DNA of 64,000 nucleotides, taken from JANNNF01 sp963772935 (GTDB taxonomy: Bacteria; Pseudomonadota; Alphaproteobacteria; Rhodobacterales; Rhodobacteraceae). Below are positions 1 through 8,430 of this stretch, in pieces (within the stretch, counting starts at the first letter, position 1; each line of letters starts with the position of its first letter). Both the position numbers and the translations under genes were made by a program. The DNA lies in NCBI GenBank assembly GCA_963772935.1, contig CAVYZK010000002.1, positions 62,001-126,000 on the forward strand. Reading direction: 5' to 3'. Below the pieces are notes generated by a model. That model saw only the letters and a list, made by a program, of their open reading frames with translations. It was not told the origin of the DNA and made no database searches.

Positions 1-166
1 TTGCTATCCGCGCGTCGTAGCGATCGGCGTTGTCGATGAACTGGTTGACGATTGCGATGAAGTTTTCGCGTGTGGCGTCCCACCTGTCGCGGTTGGCATC
101 GACCCAAGCCTTGGAGTTATTCTCGCCAAGTTCGCGGAGAAATCGAAGGGTTTCGGCCCTGACCAT
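1..166 (-). CDS. DUF2461 family protein (N-terminal part, cut by window edge)
   Basis: The reverse strand from an ATG at 166 reads MVRAETLRFLRELGENNSKA, then W-V-D-A-N-R and a run of charged residues, open to the window edge (55 codons). The opening, with FL..L..NN.K.W.D.NR, is the hallmark of the DUF2461 (TIGR02453) family, small proteins of about 220 residues with no assigned biochemical role. Only the N-terminus is visible. It lies 67 bases downstream of a TetR gene on the same strand, and a long palindrome sits between them, so it may be that regulator's target. Family assignment rests on the short motif only. Confidence 0.6.
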   Translation of the reverse strand, partial: MVRAETLRFLRELGENNSKAWVDANRDRWDATRENFIAIVNQFIDNADRYDARIA

Positions 167-217
167 CGTGGCATTCCCCGCGTGACATGTTGCCCATCGG
201 AGATAGGAGGTCACGGG

Positions 218-253
218 CCAAAGTAAAGGTAGGCTACCCTACATTTACTTTGG
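218..253. promoter_or_regulatory. 36-bp near-perfect palindrome over the tetR stop codon
   Basis: The outer arms CCAAAGTAAA (218-227) and TTTACTTTGG (244-253) are perfectly complementary, and the inner part also pairs, giving 16 of 18 matched positions about the centre. It covers the last codons and stop of the upstream TetR gene and lies 52 bases before the DUF2461 start codon. No T-tract follows on either strand, which argues against a simple intrinsic terminator. The length and symmetry fit an operator for a dimeric TetR protein, but a stem-loop in the transcript is equally possible. Confidence 0.45.
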
Positions 254-914
254 TGCCGTCCAGAAGGCCACTCCGAACCAGAACCTCGATGGCCTCATCG
301 ACACACGGCTCTATCCTCTGGCGAAGATGTGCAAGGTCGACGCCGAACATCCCTTGAAGCTCCAGTGGATGCAGGGCCAGTTCGACAAACCGGCTGGCCG
401 CCGGAATCGCGGCGGCGACGTCCGCAGGCAGATCACTTCCAGCAATCGCTTTCGCCGCGTGGGTAACCGACGCATCGAACCCAAGGCTGTATCCCATCCG
501 CGCGATATTCGGGAATGTCTCAGCTTCGGCTGCCGAGACGCGCATGATGGCGATGACATCACGGGTTAAAGCACTTTGCCCCATGGCGATCCCCGCTTCA
601 CGCAGGCGCTGCTGTGCGGTTCCTTCACTGGGCGCCACCGTCAGCCGACCGATCGCCGTATCAACGGACCGCCGTAGAACGGCCGTGAACAGTTCCTCCT
701 TGTTACGATATCGCTTGTAGAGCGTCGTATTGCCAATCCGCGCTGATGCCGCGATCTTCTCCAGCGTGGTGCGGGCGTATCCTTCGCTCAGAAAGAAAAC
801 CTCTGCCGCCCGCAGTATACGTCCATCGACCTCGCCGGCCTGACCCGCAGGCGGACGACCGAGCCTTGGCCCGTCGCGGTCAGAAGTCATTTTTCCGTCT
901 TCGCCGTACACCAT
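234..914 (-). CDS. TetR/AcrR family transcriptional regulator
   Basis: This 226-residue protein has a TetR-type helix-turn-helix at about residues 32-80: GRILRAAEVFF, then LEKIAASARIGNTTLYKRY and NKEELF. The C-terminal part would be the ligand and dimerisation domain and shows no recognisable ligand signature. ATG at 914 has AAGG a few bases upstream; a second ATG eight codons in, at 890, has a GACGGA motif and is an alternative. The DUF2461 gene follows on the same strand, and the 3' end carries a palindrome. Target and ligand cannot be told from sequence. Confidence 0.85.
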   Translation of the reverse strand: MVYGEDGKMTSDRDGPRLGRPPAGQAGEVDGRILRAAEVFFLSEGYARTTLEKIAASARIGNTTLYKRYRNKEELFTAVLRRSVDTAIGRLTVAPSEGTAQQRLREAGIAMGQSALTRDVIAIMRVSAAEAETFPNIARMGYSLGFDASVTHAAKAIAGSDLPADVAAAIPAASRFVELALHPLELQGMFGVDLAHLRQRIEPCVDEAIEVLVRSGLLDGTKVNVG

Positions 915-1229
915 GGTAGCCTTGTCAGGGTCTTGGTTATCGCTGCGGTTGCCTGCCGGTTCTTCATACGATGGACTGTGTGCCGAAGGAATGTCTGCTT
1001 TTCAGCTTGGAACCGAGCAACGCTTGCCAGAGACGGACGGCAGGTCTGGGCCGCCTCTGCTATGGGGAGACGACAGTCAGATTCGGGATGCCTCCGCACC
1101 TGCGACGGAATTTTTGGCCCCAGGGATTTGGCGAGTACAATCCGCAGAGGAAGTCGTCCGAAACTGCATCAATCTCAAAGTTTGGACCGTTGTCATCGTC
1201 ATGACCGAGTGCGCTCCCGTCGCGCCCAC
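915..1229. other. non-coding stretch upstream of recombinase relic
   Basis: No ORF here has recognisable protein content on either strand. The open frame that starts at 913 becomes recognisable only after about 1230, where serine recombinase similarity begins. The short string AGAGACGGACGGCAG near 1028 recurs near 23579 beside the tRNA-Ser gene, so both stretches may hold the same worn repeat. I see no promoter or RNA I can support. Confidence 0.4.
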
Positions 1230-1645
1230 CCGCGCGAAACAACCCGATGTGCTGCTGAAACCCGAGGCCAATACGGCAAGTCTTCTGGCTAAAACTTTGC
1301 CCAGGCTCTCTGGCGAGGCAACTTCCCAAGACCTCTGGCCCCTCATCGCCGAGGTGCATATCGCCGTGGGCAGCCTAACGTTGCACCTCAGCCGGGATGT
1401 TTTGGCACAGACATTTGGTCTGCCGCCCGATGCCCTGAACCCCGATGTGATGCACTTTCAACAGGCCCTTCAACGCCGTCGTCGCGGAGCCGAAACCCAC
1501 TTGGTCACCGGCCCCCCCGCCCCTCAGCCTGATCTTGTTGCGCAGCAAAACCTTGCCCGCGCGCATCGCTGGTGCCCGGCCTCACGGTAGACGAGGTGGT
1601 ACGATCGGCATGGATTGAAGGCCAACCACCTGTCCTACTGACGGA
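1230..1645 (+). pseudogene. serine recombinase, C-terminal fragment (degraded)
   Basis: The frame reads LIAEVHIAVGSLTLHLSRD, then LAQTFGLPP, an RRRRGAETHLV block and LARAHRW. This is the pattern found near the C-terminus of large serine recombinases of alphaproteobacterial mobile elements. The catalytic N-terminal domain, the recombinase domain and the zinc ribbon are all missing. The frame ends at a stop at about 1588, and a related piece (IEGQPPVLLT) continues in another frame, so the tail carries a shift or small deletion. It is a relic with no expected activity and abuts a LacI fragment. Confidence 0.7.
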
Positions 1646-1647
1646 CG

Positions 1648-1833
1648 TTGGCGCGGCAGGGCACCGGCTTTGACGACCTGCCACTTGCGGCTTCGCACGC
1701 CTATCACCTGACGACCTATCGCCAGCCAGTATCTGATATGGCCCGTGCATTGGGCCGGGTGCTGGACGACGGCGGGAGCAATACGACGGATGTGTTCCTG
1801 CCGGGCAGGTTCATCCAGCATGGGTCTGTCTGA
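1648..1833 (+). pseudogene. LacI-family regulator, C-terminal fragment
   Basis: The frame reads TGFDDLPLAAS, then LTTYRQPVSDMARAL, VFLPGRFI and GSV before the stop. These are the GFDD, LTT.RQP and LP...I.R.S blocks of the sugar-binding domain of LacI/GalR regulators, about the last 55 residues. The DNA-binding domain and most of the core are gone, and the fragment is fused directly to a recombinase relic. It ends 42 bases before the stop of the convergent MFS gene, so it may be what is left of that transporter's regulator (inference). Confidence 0.65.
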
Positions 1834-1874
1834 TCGAAGCAGGCCCTCGAGTCTCTGTAGCTCTACCGACTGGG

Positions 1875-3236
1875 CTAAGGCACGCTCTGGCCGCAGTGTC
1901 GCGGTAGGGACAGGCATAGCACGGCGACGGCCAGGCCGATCACGGCAAGGCAGGTAAAAGCCAATCGGAAGCTTTCAACCCCCCTGCCCGTCTCACCCAC
2001 AATGACCACAGCAAGCGCCGTTCCGAAGACGCCACCGAGTTGCCGCACGGCACTGTTGACCGCGCCGCCCACACCGAACCTGGCCGGCGCCAAGCCCGCA
2101 ACGGCCGCCCCGGAAAGACCCACCAACAAGAGCCCAACGGCCACGCCGCCGACGATCTGAACCGGAAACCACAGGGTCAGGTAGGCGGGCGTTTCGGTGA
2201 CATGGGTCGCAACCCAAGCTTGGGCCAAGGCGTACAGCACCCCTCCGCCCACCAGCACAAACCGATGCCCGACCCGCGCCACTAGCCGCCCCGAAGCCAT
2301 GGCAACCACAATCACGACAAGCGGCCCTGGTGTGACGGCCAGCCCGGTCAGACCCTGCGAATAGCCCCAGACGCCGAAGAGAAAGAGGAAGGATGACAGG
2401 AACATCATCGAGAATGCGATGCCGAACACGAAGGTTGCGACGGTGACGATCGCATAGCGCCGGTCGGCAAAAAGGCTCATGTCGATTGCCGCCGCCTTCC
2501 GCCCCCGCGCCCAAAGCGCATAAGTGATCAGTAGGCCGACACCGGCAAGGACCGGACCCCAAACCGTTGCGGAGAGGCCCGCCTCAATCTGCACCACGCC
2601 AAAGGTCAGCGACGCCACTCCGCCTGCAATCAGCGCAATGCCGGGAATATCAAGACCTTCCCCGGCATCGGCGCCCTTCAGGACGGGCAGGCGGCGCGCG
2701 GCAAGCCACAGGATTCGTGCCCCAAAGGGCAGGTTGACCAGAAAGGCCGCGCGCCAAGAGGCAAGCTCGATCAGAATGGCCCCCGTGCCGGGACCAACGG
2801 CGGCACCCAAGGCACCGGCGGCGCTCCACAACCCGACGACGGCGCTGCGCTTTTCAGACGGGAACGCGCCAAGGATCAGGGCGAGAGAGGCTGGCGTCAG
2901 CACAGCCCCGCCCACCGCCTGCACGGCCCGGGCGGCGATAAGCGCGGTGGTGCCGGGGGCCATTCCGCAGGCGCCGCTCGCCAATGTGAACAGCGCCACG
3001 CTAAACAGGAACAGCCGCTTTGCGCCGTGCAGGTCGATCAGCCGACCGGCAGGCACCAAGAGGGCGGCATAAAGGATCGTGTAGGCGTTCAGGACCCAGG
3101 ACAGCGTCGCGGGCGAGGTTTCGGCAAAGGCCGACCGCAGTGCCGGAAAGGCCGCGACCGCGATGGAGGTGTCGACGGACACAAGGAAGACCGCTGTACC
3201 CGCAATCGCGAACGTCGCCCAAGGGTCGGCTGTCAC
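1875..3236 (-). CDS. MFS drug transporter (DHA2-like)
   Basis: This 453-residue, very hydrophobic protein has about 14 predicted membrane segments. It opens with VSVDTSIAVAAFPAL and WVLNAYTILYAALLVPAGRL, followed by the motif A variant D-x-x-G-A-K-R. The D-T-x-x-x-A-A-P-like first helix and length match DHA2 drug:proton antiporters. ATG at 3236 overlaps the TGA of the upstream SDR by four bases, so it is translationally coupled and forms the last gene of the RND efflux operon. The final residues (CGQSVP) and stop lie in DNA resembling a tRNA D-arm, so the natural C-terminus may have been replaced. The substrate is unknown. Confidence 0.85.
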   Translation of the reverse strand: MTADPWATFAIAGTAVFLVSVDTSIAVAAFPALRSAFAETSPATLSWVLNAYTILYAALLVPAGRLIDLHGAKRLFLFSVALFTLASGACGMAPGTTALIAARAVQAVGGAVLTPASLALILGAFPSEKRSAVVGLWSAAGALGAAVGPGTGAILIELASWRAAFLVNLPFGARILWLAARRLPVLKGADAGEGLDIPGIALIAGGVASLTFGVVQIEAGLSATVWGPVLAGVGLLITYALWARGRKAAAIDMSLFADRRYAIVTVATFVFGIAFSMMFLSSFLFLFGVWGYSQGLTGLAVTPGPLVVIVVAMASGRLVARVGHRFVLVGGGVLYALAQAWVATHVTETPAYLTLWFPVQIVGGVAVGLLLVGLSGAAVAGLAPARFGVGGAVNSAVRQLGGVFGTALAVVIVGETGRGVESFRLAFTCLAVIGLAVAVLCLSLPRHCGQSVP

Positions 3237-4015
3237 GGTGTCATGCCCTTCATGATCACCCCCATCAGGCGCACGCGCCCCCAGCGCGGCAGCATGGCCA
3301 GCGAGTAGCCCAGAACCTTGGCCAGCACGCCGGGCCGCGCCGTCCCGCCCTTGGGCAAGGCCGCGAGGGCCACGCGCGCGACAGTCTCCGGCGTCTCGGC
3401 ATGGCCCATCTGCATCCCGGACCGGGCGGCAAAGCCGGTGCCGACCGGGCCGGGGGCGACCGACAGGACGGAGATTCCCTTCGGCTTCAACTCGACCGCC
3501 AGCCCTTCGGCAAAGCCCTGCACGAAGCCCTTGGTTGCGGCATAAGTGGCCGACCCAGGCACGCCCTGGAACCCGACGAGTGAGCCGAAGAGAACGATCC
3601 CACCGCGTCCAGCCTTCGCCATGCGCGCTGCGATGCCGTGGGTCAGGGCAACGACCGACCGGCAGTTCAGATCGACCATATTCACCTCGGTCGCGACATC
3701 CTGAGTCAGGAACGGCCCGATCGAGCCAAATCCGGCTGCCGCCACCAGAAGGCCGACGGGCAAGCCTTCGGTTCGCAACAGGATGTCTGCTACAGCGTCC
3801 GGTCCGGACAGGTCGGCGCTGATGACGTGCACCTTGATGCCGTGCGTGGTGGCAAGTTCTGCCGCCATGTCCTGCAACACAGCCTCACGCCGGGCAACCA
3901 GCACAAGGTCAAAGCCTTGCACCGCCAGCGCATGGGCAAAAGCGCGACCGATGCCGTCACTTGCGCCGGTGATCAGGGCGTTGGGGCCGAAGCGGGTCTT
4001 CAGATCGGTCGTCAT
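3233..4015 (-). CDS. SDR family NAD(P)-dependent oxidoreductase
   Basis: This 260-residue protein is a classical short-chain dehydrogenase. The nucleotide-binding TGASDGIG is at about residues 16-23, AAAGFG follows strand 4, the catalytic Ser is near 145 (VLFGSLVG), and YAATK places the catalytic Tyr and Lys at about 158 and 162. It resembles DltE-like or YqjQ-like SDRs. It lies 21 bases after the RND pump and overlaps the MFS start, so it is transcribed within the efflux operon. A role in modifying a compound exported by the neighbouring pumps is an inference. Confidence 0.88.
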   Translation of the reverse strand: MTTDLKTRFGPNALITGASDGIGRAFAHALAVQGFDLVLVARREAVLQDMAAELATTHGIKVHVISADLSGPDAVADILLRTEGLPVGLLVAAAGFGSIGPFLTQDVATEVNMVDLNCRSVVALTHGIAARMAKAGRGGIVLFGSLVGFQGVPGSATYAATKGFVQGFAEGLAVELKPKGISVLSVAPGPVGTGFAARSGMQMGHAETPETVARVALAALPKGGTARPGVLAKVLGYSLAMLPRWGRVRLMGVIMKGMTP

Positions 4016-4036
4016 GTGGGTGTCCTTTCATGAAGT

Positions 4037-7000
4037 TCATTCGCCAGCCAAGCGAAGCGGCAGGGGTGTGGGGTGCTGGATGGACGACGCGTCGGCGCTG
4101 GTAGCGGCGGGACGGCGAACCCTGAACCACGCAGCGTAAAGCGCGGGCAGGAAGAACAGCGTCAGCACGGTGGCGACGATCAGCCCGCCCATGATGGCCA
4201 TCGCCATCGGCCCCCAGAAGACCGACCGCGCCAGCGGGATCATGGCGAGGATCGCGGCAAGGGCGGTCAGGACGACGGGCCGGGCACGGCGCACCGTGCT
4301 TTCGACGATCGCCTCCCAAGGCGGGCTGCCTGCGGCAAGGTCATGGTCGATCTGGTCCACCAGGATGACCGTGTTGCGCATGATCATCCCCGCCAGCGCG
4401 ATGACGCCCAGAAGGGCGACGAAGCCGAAGGGAGCGTTGAACAGCAGCAGCGCCGCCACCGCCCCGATGGCACCGAGGGGAGCGGTCAGGAACACCAGGA
4501 ACAGCTTTGCAAAGCTGCGCAGTTGCAGCATCAACAGCGTCAGCATTGCCAGGAGCATCAGCGGGAAGATCTTGAAAAGCGCCACGTTGGCCTTGTTGCT
4601 TTCCTCGACCGCGCCGCCGGTCTCGATCCGGTAGCCTGCGGGCAGGGCCGCGATGATCGGCTGCAGAAGCGGCAGGATCTCGGCAGTCACCGTCGGGGCC
4701 TGCACGCCCGCCACGATGTCGGCGCGGACAGTCAGCGCCATGTCGCGGTTGCGGCGCCACAGGATCGGCTCTTCGAAATCATAGCTCACCTCGGCCAGTT
4801 GGTTCAGCGGCACCGCGCCGCCGCCGGGCAGAAGCACGGTTAGGTCGCCGAGTGCCGAAGCGTCGGCGCGTTCCGCAGCCGGGGCGCGCAGGATGACGTC
4901 GATCAACTCGGTCCCCTCGCGGTATTCGGTGAGCTTCACGCCCGACAGAAGCGTCTGCAGCGTGTTCGAGACATCCGCCGTGTTCAGCCCCAATGCCCGG
5001 ATACGGTCCTGATCCAGCGTGACCTGCACCGTCTTGGCCTGCTCGTTCCAGTCGAACTGCGGCTCGACTGTGTGGGGGTTGGCCACCATCACCGCCCGCA
5101 CGTCAGCCGCAATCCGGCGCACTTCGGCGGGGCCAGGGCCGATCACCCGGAACTGGACGGGAAATCCGACGGGCGGACCGAAGACGATCTGATCAACGCG
5201 AATCCGCGCCTCTGGCACCGCACCCACGGCCACCGCCGCCTCGATCCGGGCGCGCAGCCGGTCGCGGGCGGCGGCGTCCTGCGCCATGATCACCGTCATC
5301 GCGAAGGACGGGTTCGGCAGGGCCGGGTTCAGCGCAAAGAAGAACCGGGGCGAGCCTGCGCCGACATAGGTCGACACAAAACGCACGTCGGGATCGCCCG
5401 TCACCAGCGCCTCTGCCGCCAACGCCGCCTTGGAGGTCGCCTCGATTGACGATCCTTCCGGCATACGCGTCTCGATGAACAGCTCTGCCCGGGCCGATGT
5501 GGGGAAGAACTGCTGCTGCACGAAGGTCATTCCGACCCCGGCGCCGATCAGGGCTGCCACCGTCAGGCCGATCACCACCCACCGAGCGCGAAGGCTGGCG
5601 TTCACCCCTGCCCGCAAGGCGCGGTAAAGGCGGCTGTCATAGCTGCCATGATGCGCGCCGGGTTTGGGCGGCGGCAGAAGCTTCATCCCCAGATAGGGCG
5701 TCACGATCACCGCCACGAACCACGACACGATCAGCGCGATGCCCACGACCCAGAAGATGTTGCCCGCATATTCGCCGCTGGTTGACTGCGCGATCCCCAC
5801 GGGCAGGAAGCCCACCGCCGTGACCAGAGTGCCGGTCAGCATCGGGAAGGCGGTGCTGGTCCAGGCGGCCGAAGCGGCAGCGACGCGGTCATAGCCCTGC
5901 TCGATCTTCACGACCATCATCTCGACAGCGATGATGGCGTCATCGACCAGAAGGCCAAGCGCGATGATCAGTGCGCCAAGCGTGATGCGGTCGAAGTTCA
6001 ACCCCATCGCCTGCATGATCACGAAGACCACCGCCAACACGATGGGCACCGACAGCGCCACCACGATCCCGGTGCGCAGGCCCAGCGTCGCGAAGGACAC
6101 CACCAGCACGATCACCAGCGCCTCGATGAAGGTGTGGATAAACTCCTCGAACGCGATATCCACGATATGCGCCTGGTCCGAGGTTTGCGTGACCTCGACC
6201 CCCAGCGGCAGATCGGCGCGGAACGCCTCGACCTCGGCGGCAAGCGCCTCGCCCAGATGCACAACGTTGGCCCCGTCGGCCATTGCAACGCCGACACCCA
6301 CCGTTTCCTGACCGTTGAGGAAGGCGAGGTAGGACGGCGGGTCCTCATAACCACGCGTGATCGTCGCGATATCGCCCAGCCGCAGGACCGAGGCTCCCGC
6401 CGGAATGGGTAAGGCGCGCAGGGCAGAGAGGCTGCCCAGATCGCCACTGACCCGCACCTGTACAGCATCCGCGTCGGTCTCGATCTCTCCGGCGGCGGTC
6501 ATCGCATTCTGCTTGCCGATGGCATCGAAGATCACCTGCGGCGAGATCCCCAGCGTCGCCAGTTTGCGGTGGCTGATCTCGACATAAACGCGCTCTTCGA
6601 CATCGCCGATCAGCGCCACCTTGGCGGCATCCTCGACCGACAACAGCCGCGACCGCAGCCGTTCGGCATAGGCCTTCAGCTCGGCCCGGCCCAGACCCTC
6701 GCCCGTCACCATGTAGATGGCCGAGAACACGTCGCCATATTCGTCGTTGAAAAAGGGGCCGATCAGCCCCTGCGGCAGGGTCGGGCGCAGGTCGGCCACC
6801 TTCTTGCGGATCTGGTACCAGACATCCTTGACTCCGGCGCGTTCGGCATCTTTCAACTGCACCTGCAACACCACCACCCCGGGGCGCGAGAAGGTGCGGA
6901 CATAGTCGAGTTCCGGCAGCTCCTGAATCCGCTTTTCGATCGGTTCGGCGACCAGGTTCTGCATTTCTTCAGCCGTGGCACCGGGCCAGACGGCCTGCAC

Positions 7001-7147
7001 CACCATGGTCTTGATGGTGAAGGTCGGGTCCTCGGCACGGCCAAGGTTGATATAGGCCAGCGTCCCGGCGAGGAGGGCCACGATAATGGCGAACAGGGTG
7101 ACCGCCGGGTTGGTGACCGACCAGAGCGAGAGGTTGAGGTTGCGCAT
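4037..7147 (-). CDS. efflux RND transporter permease subunit (AcrB/HAE1 family)
   Basis: The chosen ATG at 7147 gives 1036 residues, the normal RND pump length. The frame is open further upstream, but that part overlaps the membrane fusion protein gene and lacks similarity. The protein opens with a membrane anchor (NLSLWSVTNPAVTLFAIIVA), then porter-domain signatures (VVQAVWPGATAEEM) and LGLLVDDAIIAVE in TM4, with the paired Asp needed for proton transfer. A second porter and TM set follows, ending in TM10-12 (GVIALAGMIMRNTVILVDQI). It sits 7 bases after its membrane fusion partner. No TolC-type outer membrane gene lies nearby, so a TolC encoded elsewhere must serve it. Confidence 0.95.
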   Translation of the reverse strand: MRNLNLSLWSVTNPAVTLFAIIVALLAGTLAYINLGRAEDPTFTIKTMVVQAVWPGATAEEMQNLVAEPIEKRIQELPELDYVRTFSRPGVVVLQVQLKDAERAGVKDVWYQIRKKVADLRPTLPQGLIGPFFNDEYGDVFSAIYMVTGEGLGRAELKAYAERLRSRLLSVEDAAKVALIGDVEERVYVEISHRKLATLGISPQVIFDAIGKQNAMTAAGEIETDADAVQVRVSGDLGSLSALRALPIPAGASVLRLGDIATITRGYEDPPSYLAFLNGQETVGVGVAMADGANVVHLGEALAAEVEAFRADLPLGVEVTQTSDQAHIVDIAFEEFIHTFIEALVIVLVVSFATLGLRTGIVVALSVPIVLAVVFVIMQAMGLNFDRITLGALIIALGLLVDDAIIAVEMMVVKIEQGYDRVAAASAAWTSTAFPMLTGTLVTAVGFLPVGIAQSTSGEYAGNIFWVVGIALIVSWFVAVIVTPYLGMKLLPPPKPGAHHGSYDSRLYRALRAGVNASLRARWVVIGLTVAALIGAGVGMTFVQQQFFPTSARAELFIETRMPEGSSIEATSKAALAAEALVTGDPDVRFVSTYVGAGSPRFFFALNPALPNPSFAMTVIMAQDAAARDRLRARIEAAVAVGAVPEARIRVDQIVFGPPVGFPVQFRVIGPGPAEVRRIAADVRAVMVANPHTVEPQFDWNEQAKTVQVTLDQDRIRALGLNTADVSNTLQTLLSGVKLTEYREGTELIDVILRAPAAERADASALGDLTVLLPGGGAVPLNQLAEVSYDFEEPILWRRNRDMALTVRADIVAGVQAPTVTAEILPLLQPIIAALPAGYRIETGGAVEESNKANVALFKIFPLMLLAMLTLLMLQLRSFAKLFLVFLTAPLGAIGAVAALLLFNAPFGFVALLGVIALAGMIMRNTVILVDQIDHDLAAGSPPWEAIVESTVRRARPVVLTALAAILAMIPLARSVFWGPMAMAIMGGLIVATVLTLFFLPALYAAWFRVRRPAATSADASSIQHPTPLPLRLAGE

Positions 7148-7154
7148 GGGTGTC

Positions 7155-8294
7155 TCAGCTTTCCGGCGTCGGCGTGGTTTCCACGACCCGAACCGGGCGC
7201 GAGGCATCAATCTTGTGGGCCCCAAGGCTGACCACGGTGTCGCCTTCCGCCAACGCGCCGCGCACCTCTGCGACATGGCCTTCGACCGCGACCAACTCGA
7301 CAGGCACCCGCTCGACCACATTGCCGCCTTGGGGAAGACGCCAGACGGCGGCCCCCGTCCCGTCGTTCAGCACCGCCGCCAGCGGAAGGGCGGCAACGGG
7401 CGCGGCATCCGACGTCGTCAGCCGCACGGTCACAGTGCGCCCCAGCGCCGTTTCGCCATCCGGGGTGGTAAGCCGCATCCTGACGCGATAGGTGCGCCCC
7501 ACCGGGTCGGCATCGGGCGAGATGTCCCGCAAGGCCAGCGCATAGGAATTGCCCGCCGCACCCCAAAGTTCGGCGGTTGCCACGGCGGACTTCAACAGGT
7601 CACGCCTCTGCTCCGGCAGCGCAAACACCACATCCACCGCACCCGACATGGCAACACTGACCACCGGCTGGCCTGCGGCAACCACCTGACCCGCCTCGGC
7701 TGGGGTCGCGGTGACGATGCCATCCGCTTCGGCCAGCAGGTCCATGTAGGACAGCTGGTTCGCAGCCAGACTGCGCGCCTGCACCGCGCGATCCGCCCGC
7801 GCGTGGGCTTCGGCCTTGGCGCTGGTGGCACGGTCCAATGCTGCCTGCGCCACATGGCCTTCGGCAAAGAGGCCCAAGCTGCGTGACAGGTCTGCGGTCG
7901 CGCGGGCAAGATCCGTTGTGGCCGCTGCAAGTTCCGCCTCTGCTACCTGAAGTTCCAGTCGGGCATCGGTGTCGTCCAGCCGCGCCACGACCTGGCCCGC
8001 GGTGACCACGTCCCCGACATCGACCAGCCGCAGGGTCAGTTTTCCGGGCTGGCGAAACCCCAGGGGTGCTTCGTGCTGCGGGCGGATCGTGCCGGTGTAG
8101 CTTTCCACCGCCGTCAACGGCGCAAAGGCCACGCGCGTCACCCGAACCGGCTGCGCGGCCCGTTCCGCAACCTCCACGTCGTTCTTCACCGCAGCAACGC
8201 CGGCCAGCCCATCGCGCGCCAAGTATCCGGCACCCGCAACTGCTGCCAGCGTCAAGGCTGCCCAGCTTGCTTTGCGGATATATGCCCTTGCCAT
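7155..8294 (-). CDS. efflux RND transporter periplasmic adaptor subunit (HlyD/MFP)
   Basis: This 379-residue protein has an N-terminal membrane anchor or signal (about residues 9-27, ALTLAAVAGAGYLA). A split lipoyl domain follows (GFRQPGKLTLRLVDVGDVV, and later LLAEADGIVTATPAEAGQVV), flanking an alpha-hairpin rich in Ala, Glu and Leu. A beta-barrel and membrane-proximal domain ends with the AEVRGALAEGDTVVSLG type block of MdtA-like adaptors. It is the first gene of the MFP-RND-SDR-MFS operon and diverges from a TetR gene across an inverted repeat, which predicts repression by that TetR. Confidence 0.93.
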   Translation of the reverse strand: MARAYIRKASWAALTLAAVAGAGYLARDGLAGVAAVKNDVEVAERAAQPVRVTRVAFAPLTAVESYTGTIRPQHEAPLGFRQPGKLTLRLVDVGDVVTAGQVVARLDDTDARLELQVAEAELAAATTDLARATADLSRSLGLFAEGHVAQAALDRATSAKAEAHARADRAVQARSLAANQLSYMDLLAEADGIVTATPAEAGQVVAAGQPVVSVAMSGAVDVVFALPEQRRDLLKSAVATAELWGAAGNSYALALRDISPDADPVGRTYRVRMRLTTPDGETALGRTVTVRLTTSDAAPVAALPLAAVLNDGTGAAVWRLPQGGNVVERVPVELVAVEGHVAEVRGALAEGDTVVSLGAHKIDASRPVRVVETTPTPES

Positions 8295-8309
8295 GCCGAA
8301 CCCCGTGCG

Positions 8310-8359
8310 CTTGCAATGTTAGAGGCTCTAACTTATGTTGGTCGCTCTAACATTGCAAG
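8310..8359. promoter_or_regulatory. TetR operator between efflux operon and tetR
   Basis: CTTGCAATGTTAGAG (8310-8324) and CTCTAACATTGCAAG (8345-8359) are perfect 15-base inverted arms separated by 20 bases. Inside the first arm, GTTAGAG-G-CTCTAAC (8318-8332) is itself a palindrome, and the CTCTAAC half is repeated on the far side. It lies 15 bases upstream of the adaptor ATG and 71 bases before the tetR ATG, where the divergent promoters must be. Two overlapping operator units bound by TetR dimers are the likely reading. The repeat is directly visible; the binding protein is inferred from position. Confidence 0.75.
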
Positions 8360-8430
8360 TCGGATTCCGGTGCGTCGCGTCCTTCCCTGCATCTTTCCAT
8401 TACCGGCCCGACCCTTTAGGATGTTCCAAC

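Noticed and set aside
7148..7321. Longer start for the RND pump at 7321
   Set aside because: The extra 58 residues overlap the adaptor gene in another frame and are Arg/Trp/Ser-rich. The family's N-terminal membrane anchor begins at the ATG at 7147.
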